64,000 bases of DNA, from NCBI RefSeq assembly GCF_034344865.1, contig NZ_CP133774.1, positions 1,302,001 through 1,366,000 on the forward strand. The letters are read 5' to 3'. Shown one piece after another: positions 58,996 through 64,000 of the stretch (its first letter is position 1; every line of letters begins with the position of its first letter). The notes under the pieces are model-generated. The model was not told the DNA's origin, made no database searches, and saw only the letters and a list, made by a program, of their open reading frames with translations. A program made the position numbers and the translations under genes. This stretch comes from Pseudomonas sp. 10S4. Its GTDB lineage: Bacteria; Pseudomonadota; Gammaproteobacteria; Pseudomonadales; Pseudomonadaceae.

Positions 58996-60367
58996 GTGAC
59001 TGAACTGACTAACCTCTGGCTGACGGAAACCATCCGTTTGCGCGAAGAACATGCCGGGCCACTGGATGACCTGGAAGCCAACCGACTGGCCCGCACGGCT
59101 GGCGGCGACCTGCCGACACGGATTCAACGCCGCGCCCTGTGGCTGGCCGAACGCGATGGGCTGACCAACGCGCTCACCCACTGGCTGCAAGGTGCACGAC
59201 TGGCGTTGTTGGTGCTCGTCATAGTGGCCGTGGTCAGCGGCGCCGGCCTCGCGTTTGCGGCGCTAAGCGATGGGCAAATTGCGGTGAATGTGTTCTGGGC
59301 CTTGGGCAGCCTGCTCGGGCTGAACCTGATTCTTCTACTGAGCTGGGCCTTGGGCCTGGTATTTGCCGGTGAACACGGCGCTACTCTCGGACGACTGTGG
59401 CTGTGGCTCAGCGAAAAACTCGCCCGCGACGCCAAAGCCGCACAACTGGCCCCGGCCCTGCTGCTGTTGCTGCAACGGCACAAACTCAATCGCGGGCATC
59501 GTCGGCGTGCTGGTCAACAGTTTGTGGTTGCTGGCGATGCTCAGTGCCCTGGCGATTCTGCTGACGCTGATGGCGACCCGGCGTTACGGCTTTGTCTGGG
59601 AAACCACCCTGCTCAGCGCCGACACCTTTGTCGCCATGACCCAAACCCTCGGCACCCTGCCGGCCTTGCTCGGCTTCAACGTGCCGACCGTGGAGATGAT
59701 CCGCGCCAGCGGCGACACCGCGCTCAACATCGAAAGCGCCCGTCAGGCCTGGGCAACCTGGCTGGTCGGCGTCTTGGTGGTTTACGGCGTGGTGCCGCGC
59801 CTGCTGCTGGCGCTGTTTTGCCTGTGGCGCTGGAAAACCGGCCAGGCTGCCTTGCGTCTGGATTTGAACCTGCCCGGCTACGCTCAATTACGCGAACGCC
59901 TGATGCCCACCAGCGAACGCTTGGGCATCAGCGATGCCGCCCCGGATCAACTTCACCGCGTCGAAAGCAGCGTCAGCGAATTGCACAGCGATGGCGCGCT
60001 GCTGGTGGCCATCGAACTGGACGGTCAACGCCCATGGCCGCCGCAACTACCAAAAACCGTGAGCGATGCCGGCATCCTCGACAGCCGCGAGTCGCGCAAC
60101 AAACTCCTCGAACAGCTCAGCCGCTTTCCCCCGGCTCGCCTGTTGATTGCCTGCGACCCGCGCCGTTCACCGGATCGCGGCAGCCTGGCGTTGATCGCCG
60201 AACTGGCGCGCAACGCCAGCGCCACCCGCGTCTGGCTGCTGCAAGCGCCGCCCGGCGAAGCGCTGGATGCCGAGCGACTCGGTGACTGGCATACGGCGTT
60301 GCAACAGCTTGAACTGCCGTTCGCCGATTGCGCGCCCATGAACTGGCTGGAGACCGGCCATGACTAA
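58996..60367 (+). pseudogene. DUF2868 membrane protein, broken by a 1-base insertion
   Basis: The reading starts at GTG 58996 (TELTNLWLTETIRLREEHAG). Two N-terminal membrane segments (about 71-92 and 100-122) and LAPALLLLLQRHKLN follow. The frame then shifts at GGG (59494-59496, one G too many) and continues GIVGVLVNSLWLLAMLSALA to the stop at 60367. The corrected length is about 456 residues. The C-terminal half is soluble and contains ARLLIACDPRRSPDRGSLAL. Function unknown. It overlaps the DUF3482 GTPase gene by eight bases; the two families nearly always occur together. Confidence 0.85.
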
Positions 60368-61724
60368 GCCGTTGAAGCTCGCCGTCGTCGGCCACACCAA
60401 CGTCGGCAAAACCTCATTGCTGCGCACCCTGACCCGGGACGTCGGTTTCGGTGAAGTGTCCCATCGGCCCAGCACCACCCGCCACGTCGAAGGCGCGCGG
60501 TTGTCGGTGGACGGTGAGCCGCTGCTCGACCTCTACGACACGCCCGGCCTGGAAGACGCCATCGCCCTGCTCGACTACCTCGAACGCCTGGAACGCCCCG
60601 GCGAACGCCTCGACGGCCCGGCACGCCTGGCGCGATTCCTCGAGGGCAGCGAGGCCCGACAGCGGTTCGAACAAGAGGCCAAGGTGCTGCGCCAACTGCT
60701 GGCCTCGGACGCCGGACTCTATGTGATCGACGCCCGGGAACCGGTGCTGGCCAAGTACCGCGACGAACTGGAAGTGTTGGCCAGTTGCGGCAAACCGTTG
60801 CTGCCGGTGCTGAATTTCGTCAGCAGCGCCAACCATCGCGAACCGGATTGGCGCGAGGCTCTGGCGCGGCTGGGTTTGCATGCGTTGGTGCGTTTCGACA
60901 GCGTCGCTCCACCAGAAGATGGCGAACGCAGACTCTATGAAAGCCTCGCACTGTTGCTGGAACACTCCCGCGAGCAGCTTGAACGGCTGATCGCCGATCA
61001 ACAGGCTCAACGCCTGGCTCGCCAGCAGAGTGCAGCGCGGCTGATTGCCGAATTATTGATCGATTGCGCCGCGTGCCGGCGCAGCGTGGCGAGTAAACCT
61101 GAGCTGGAACAACAAGCAATCAACGAATTGCGCAAAGCCGTTCGACAACGGGAACAACGTTGCGTCGAAGCGTTGCTCAAGCTCTACGCGTTCCGCCCAC
61201 AGGACGCGGCGGCCAGTGACTTGCCGCTGCTCGATGGCCGTTGGGGTGATGACTTGTTCAACCCGGAAACACTCAAGCAATTGGGGGTGCGGGTTGGCAG
61301 TGGCATCGCGGCCGGCGCGGCGGCGGGAGCTGGCGTGGACCTGCTAGTCGGCGGCCTGACCCTCGGCGCAGCAGCACTGGCCGGTGCGATTGCCGGCGGC
61401 GCCCTGCAAACCGCGCGCAGTTATGGCGGCCGGTTGCTGGGCAAGATCAAGGGGCGGCGGGAGCTGACTGTCGACGACAGCGTGTTGCGGTTGCTGGCGT
61501 TGCGTCAGCGGCAGTTGGTACAAGCCCTGAACCAGCGCGGACATGCGGCGATGGACAGCATCCAGGTCGCCACACCGCAGGACAAAACCTGGCGCGAAGG
61601 CAAACTGCCCGAAGCCCTGAACAAGGCTCGGGCGCATCCGCAATGGTCGTCGCTTAATCCGCAGGCGAAGTTAAGTCAGGGGGAAAGGCAGGAGCAGGTT
61701 GAGGTGTTGGCGCAGCAGCTTTAG
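60360..61724 (+). CDS. DUF3482 family Era/HflX-like GTPase
   Basis: The 454-residue protein has an N-terminal G domain: P-loop GHTNVGKTSLLRTL (about 10-23), a threonine-rich switch I (RPSTTRHVEGA) and DxxG in LYDTPGLEDA. The usual NKxD is not obvious (LNFVSS at about 156 may replace it). A helical region follows, then a Gly/Ala-rich hydrophobic segment (GSGIAAGAAAGAGVDLLVGG, about 316-335) likely to associate with the membrane. It is coupled to the DUF2868 gene, and its function is unknown. Confidence 0.87.
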   Translation: MTKPLKLAVVGHTNVGKTSLLRTLTRDVGFGEVSHRPSTTRHVEGARLSVDGEPLLDLYDTPGLEDAIALLDYLERLERPGERLDGPARLARFLEGSEARQRFEQEAKVLRQLLASDAGLYVIDAREPVLAKYRDELEVLASCGKPLLPVLNFVSSANHREPDWREALARLGLHALVRFDSVAPPEDGERRLYESLALLLEHSREQLERLIADQQAQRLARQQSAARLIAELLIDCAACRRSVASKPELEQQAINELRKAVRQREQRCVEALLKLYAFRPQDAAASDLPLLDGRWGDDLFNPETLKQLGVRVGSGIAAGAAAGAGVDLLVGGLTLGAAALAGAIAGGALQTARSYGGRLLGKIKGRRELTVDDSVLRLLALRQRQLVQALNQRGHAAMDSIQVATPQDKTWREGKLPEALNKARAHPQWSSLNPQAKLSQGERQEQVEVLAQQL

Positions 61725-61747
61725 ATCTGCGGTGCTCGAACCGGCCC

Positions 61748-61815
61748 CTTCGCGAGCAAGCGCGCTCCCACAGGGGAACGCATTCCAATGTGGGAGCGGG
61801 CTTGCTCGCGAAGGC
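61748..61815. repeat. REP inverted pair after the DUF3482 gene
   Basis: CTTCGCGAGCAAGCGCGCTCCCACA and TGTGGGAGCGGGCTTGCTCGCGAAG lie between convergent DUF3482 and PhnZ-like genes. Confidence 0.85.
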
Positions 61816-61835
61816 CGCACCTCGGTCTTGGGGCC

Positions 61836-62393
61836 CTACGCAACCAATAGCCGCAACGCCTTTTCCTTCAAGACGCCAAGGTCCATCACCGGCACCCACT
61901 CTTCCTTTGCCAGTTCATCCCACTGCCGCATCCGCAAACTGACCGCACACAACGGATCACGCTCAAACGCCTCAGCCTCGGCCACCGTCATCACCCCACC
62001 CTGATATTCCAGTGTCCGGCGACTGGCTTCGCTCAAACGCTCGTAGTACCCCGGCTCCTTGAGCGTCAGATAACGCTTGGCTTGAACGTGGTATTCCACC
62101 AGCCGCGCCATGCGCTCGCTGAAGCCAGCCCGACGCAAATAATCCGCGCCCAAACGCTCATGACTGACCACGCCAAACCCGCCCATGTTCTCGGCATCTT
62201 CAGCACAGACATGCCCGATATCGTGAAAGAACGCCGCCAACACCACTTCATCGTCGAAGCCTTCGGCCATGGCCAGTTCGGCGGCCTGGGACATGTGCTC
62301 GATCTGCGACACCGGCTCACCGATGTAGTCGCTGTCGCCAAAGCGCTCGTACAGCGCGAAGACTTCGGCGATCACTTGTTCATGGCGCTCCAT
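61836..62393 (-). CDS. phnZ: PhnZ-like HD-domain mixed-valent diiron oxygenase (phosphonate catabolism)
   Basis: The 185-residue protein matches PhnZ, which cleaves 1-hydroxy-2-aminoethylphosphonate to glycine and phosphate. PhnZ residues as I recall them map on with a shift of one or two: lid Y24/E27 to Y23/E26 (DYIGEP), and ligands H34, H58, D59, H80, H104 and D161 to H33, H57, D58 (FFHDIGH), H78, H102 and D159. Start ATG 62393 shares a base with the upstream gene's TGA. The usual partner PhnY is not in view, and an FAD oxidoreductase stands in that place. Confidence 0.85.
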   Translation of the reverse strand: MERHEQVIAEVFALYERFGDSDYIGEPVSQIEHMSQAAELAMAEGFDDEVVLAAFFHDIGHVCAEDAENMGGFGVVSHERLGADYLRRAGFSERMARLVEYHVQAKRYLTLKEPGYYERLSEASRRTLEYQGGVMTVAEAEAFERDPLCAVSLRMRQWDELAKEEWVPVMDLGVLKEKALRLLVA

Positions 62394-63526
62394 CAATCCT
62401 CTCCCAACAACAGTGCGACGTTACGTTCGGCCATCGCCGGCCCGACGCTCATGCCGACGCCAGTGTGCATCAACGCCACGCCCAAACCTTTCGCCGGGCG
62501 CAGGAACGAGAACGGCCCCGGTCCCCGTGAACCATAGACACCCTGCCAGCGCTCGACCACTTGCACTTTGCAGCCCAGGGTCTGCTCCCCGAGCTCGATC
62601 ATCCAGTCGTCCACCTGCTCGGCGTTGAACGGTGAAGGGTCGCTGCCGTAATGGTGGGAATCGCCGATGATCAGTTCGCCGTGAGGCGTCGGGCTGATCA
62701 GCAGGTGAATGCCGTTCTCCTGCAAGTGCGGCGCGTCCCGCAGGATCTGTGCTTGCACCGCCGCAGCTTCCGGCAGGTCGGCAAACGCGCCGTAATGCAC
62801 GCAACTCAATCCGGTGAGCAGTGCGTGTTGCAGATTCAGGTTGATCTGCGGCCGGGCGCGAAGCATTTGCAGACGACAGATTTGCGGGTTGAGCGCGGCA
62901 ATCGACTCAGCCAGCAAGGTCTGATAGTCGTGACCGGAGCAGACGATGATCTGCTCGGCAAAGAAGCTGCCGGCAGTGCTGTGCAAGCGGCCGGGCTCAA
63001 TGTCGCGCACCAGGGTGGAGAAGTGAAACTCGACGCCCAATTCGCGGCGCAGGTAGTCGATCAGCGCTGGAATTGCTTCGCGCGAATACAGTTGCTGATC
63101 GTCCTTGCCGTGCAGCGCGGCGCGGTGATGGCTGAACTGGCCGCCGTACAAGTCCCGCAATGCCGCGCCACGCAGCAACTCGACGTTGTAGTTGTGCTCC
63201 ACGGCGCGGCCGTTGCAAAAGGCTTGCAGCAGATGTTCTTCAGCTTCGGTGCGGGCAAACAGGTACGAGCCGTTGCGCTTGAGTTGCAGGCCGGCCAGCT
63301 GTGCCCATTGGCCCCAAATCTCGCGACTGGCCTTGGCCAGTTCGAGCATCGGGCCTGGCGGTTGGCCGGTGACCAGGGCTTGGCCGAAGTTGCGGACCGA
63401 GGCGCCGAGCGGGGTTTCGCTGCGTTCGAAAACAGTGACTTTGAGGCCGCGTCGGGCGGCGGCGTAGGCGTGAGACAGGCCCAGAATGCCGGCGCCGACG
63501 ATCAGCATGTCGTTGTGTTGTGTCAT
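62393..63526 (-). CDS. FAD-dependent oxidoreductase of the phosphonate-associated TIGR03364 type
   Basis: The 377-residue protein has a DAO fold: FAD loop LIVGAGILGLSHAYAAARRG (about 8-27) and the FERSETPLGASVRNFG segment. The C-terminal GVYGSRGPGPFSFL and TGVGMSVGPAMAERNVALLL are typical of the phosphonate-linked clade. Related enzymes oxidise aminoethylphosphonate or its N-methyl form. The start at 63526 (MTQHNDMLIVGAG) is chosen, because an upstream in-frame ATG lies in a REP. It is directly followed by the PhnZ-like gene. Confidence 0.85.
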   Translation of the reverse strand: MTQHNDMLIVGAGILGLSHAYAAARRGLKVTVFERSETPLGASVRNFGQALVTGQPPGPMLELAKASREIWGQWAQLAGLQLKRNGSYLFARTEAEEHLLQAFCNGRAVEHNYNVELLRGAALRDLYGGQFSHHRAALHGKDDQQLYSREAIPALIDYLRRELGVEFHFSTLVRDIEPGRLHSTAGSFFAEQIIVCSGHDYQTLLAESIAALNPQICRLQMLRARPQINLNLQHALLTGLSCVHYGAFADLPEAAAVQAQILRDAPHLQENGIHLLISPTPHGELIIGDSHHYGSDPSPFNAEQVDDWMIELGEQTLGCKVQVVERWQGVYGSRGPGPFSFLRPAKGLGVALMHTGVGMSVGPAMAERNVALLLGED

Positions 63527-63552
63527 TGGGTTTTGTCCTGAATGACAGACCG

Positions 63553-63620
63553 CCATCGCGAGCAAGCTCGCTCCCACATTGGAACGCGGTCAACTGTGGG
63601 AGCGAGCTTGCTCGCGATGA
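63553..63620. repeat. REP inverted pair inside the phosphonate-type operon
   Basis: CATCGCGAGCAAGCTCGCTCCCACA and TGTGGGAGCGAGCTTGCTCGCGATG lie between the solute-binding protein gene and the oxidoreductase gene. The pair may lower expression of the downstream genes relative to the binding protein (inference). Confidence 0.88.
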
Positions 63621-63643
63621 GGCCGTATCAGCCGATAGAGATC

Positions 63644-64000
63644 TTACTTGGCAACGACCTTCTCGGACTTGCCGTCATAGCGCTTACGCCACTCGGTCAA
63701 GATCTCGTCGCGATTCTTCGAGGCCCAGGCAAAGTCGTTCTTGATCAAACGCTGCTCGTAATCCGCGGGCAATTCGGTCTGCGGCTTGGCAATACCCGGT
63801 TGCGCGAGGACCGCGAAGTTCTCTTTGTACAACTCCATCGCCGCCGGGCTGGCCGAGAAGTCCGCCAGTTTCTTCGCCGCTTCTTCATGGGCCGTGCCCT
63901 TGATTACGGCGGTCGCTTCGATCTCCCAGCCCAGGCCTTCTTTCGGCAGGATGATGTCCAGCGGCGCGCCCTGGCGTTTCAGCTGGACGGCCGGGTATTC
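63644..64000 (-). CDS. ABC transporter solute-binding protein, probably for 2-aminoethylphosphonate (partial, 5' end outside window)
   Basis: The last 118 codons are visible, starting EYPAVQLKRQGAPLDIILPK and ending YDGKSEKVVAK. Features of iron/phosphonate-type binding proteins are GLGWEIEATAVIKGTAHEEA, AKKLADFSASPAAMELY and the late YEQRLIKNDFAWASKNRDEIL. The pairing with the FAD oxidoreductase and the PhnZ-like gene downstream makes an organophosphonate the likely ligand. The signal peptide and the transporter partners would lie to the right of the window. Confidence 0.75.
   Translation of the reverse strand, partial: EYPAVQLKRQGAPLDIILPKEGLGWEIEATAVIKGTAHEEAAKKLADFSASPAAMELYKENFAVLAQPGIAKPQTELPADYEQRLIKNDFAWASKNRDEILTEWRKRYDGKSEKVVAK

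Overview
This is a high-GC chromosomal segment of a Pseudomonas, most likely of the P. fluorescens complex. The evidence is the gene order, which follows the P. aeruginosa PAO1 stretch from pilG-chpA through pyrRBC', pilT, metXW, ftsYEX, coaD, mutM and ilvD to folA with local differences, the protein sequences, and many copies of the fluorescens-type REP palindrome (GTGGGAGCGGGCTTGCTCGCG). No tRNA, rRNA or CRISPR array was seen.

Layout. 1-7426 (minus): the Pil-Chp twitching chemotaxis operon pilG-pilH-pilI-pilJ-chpA, with chpA running off the left edge and no pilK between pilJ and chpA. 7651-13660 (plus): gshB, a tonB-like gene, algH, ruvX and the pyrimidine genes pyrR-pyrB-pyrC' (pyrX). 13743-16182: TM2 protein, NlpC/P60 hydrolase, pilT. 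16239-23238 (plus): yggS-proC-yggT-yggU, then metX-metW-DUF4426-rdgB-hemW-DUF3392. 23370-30879: trmB, thiG-thiS, DUF423, mtgA, rpoH and ftsY-ftsE-ftsX. 31224-36578 (plus): an M16 peptidase pair, rsmD, an alpha/beta hydrolase and an AraC regulator. 36687-55439: a 16 kb segment bounded by two inverted, nearly identical IS110-family (IS1111-type) elements. It holds sseA, a TetR regulator with a coniferyl aldehyde dehydrogenase, a Tat protein plus GMC oxidoreductase pair, coaD, ferredoxin, mutM, an HDOD protein, rlmI, a peptide-linked cluster and ilvD. 55591-64000: phosphorylcholine phosphatase, cystine transporter tcyP, folA, DUF2868/DUF3482, and the end of a phosphonate-type catabolic operon (PhnZ-like oxygenase, FAD oxidoreductase, solute-binding protein cut by the right edge).

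The most interesting locus is 48459-51921, placed between the housekeeping genes rlmI and ilvD. A good sigma70-type promoter drives a 23-codon ORF. A hairpin terminator follows it, then three overlapping genes: a SagB/ThcOx-type flavin dehydrogenase, an AurF-type diiron oxygenase with all seven expected metal ligands, and a Bcr/CflA-type MFS exporter. It looks like a small peptide-derived or peptide-assisted natural-product pathway that I cannot match to a named system. Its 5' part is distinctly AT-richer than the surroundings.

Nine genes are each broken by a single-base frameshift: pyrB, trmB, rpoH, ftsX, ftsE, the GMC oxidoreductase, rlmI, tcyP and the DUF2868 gene. Each becomes a full-length family member if one base is added or removed. 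Because normally indispensable genes are among them, I read these as probable sequence errors in a draft assembly. They are listed as disrupted because that is what the sequence shows.
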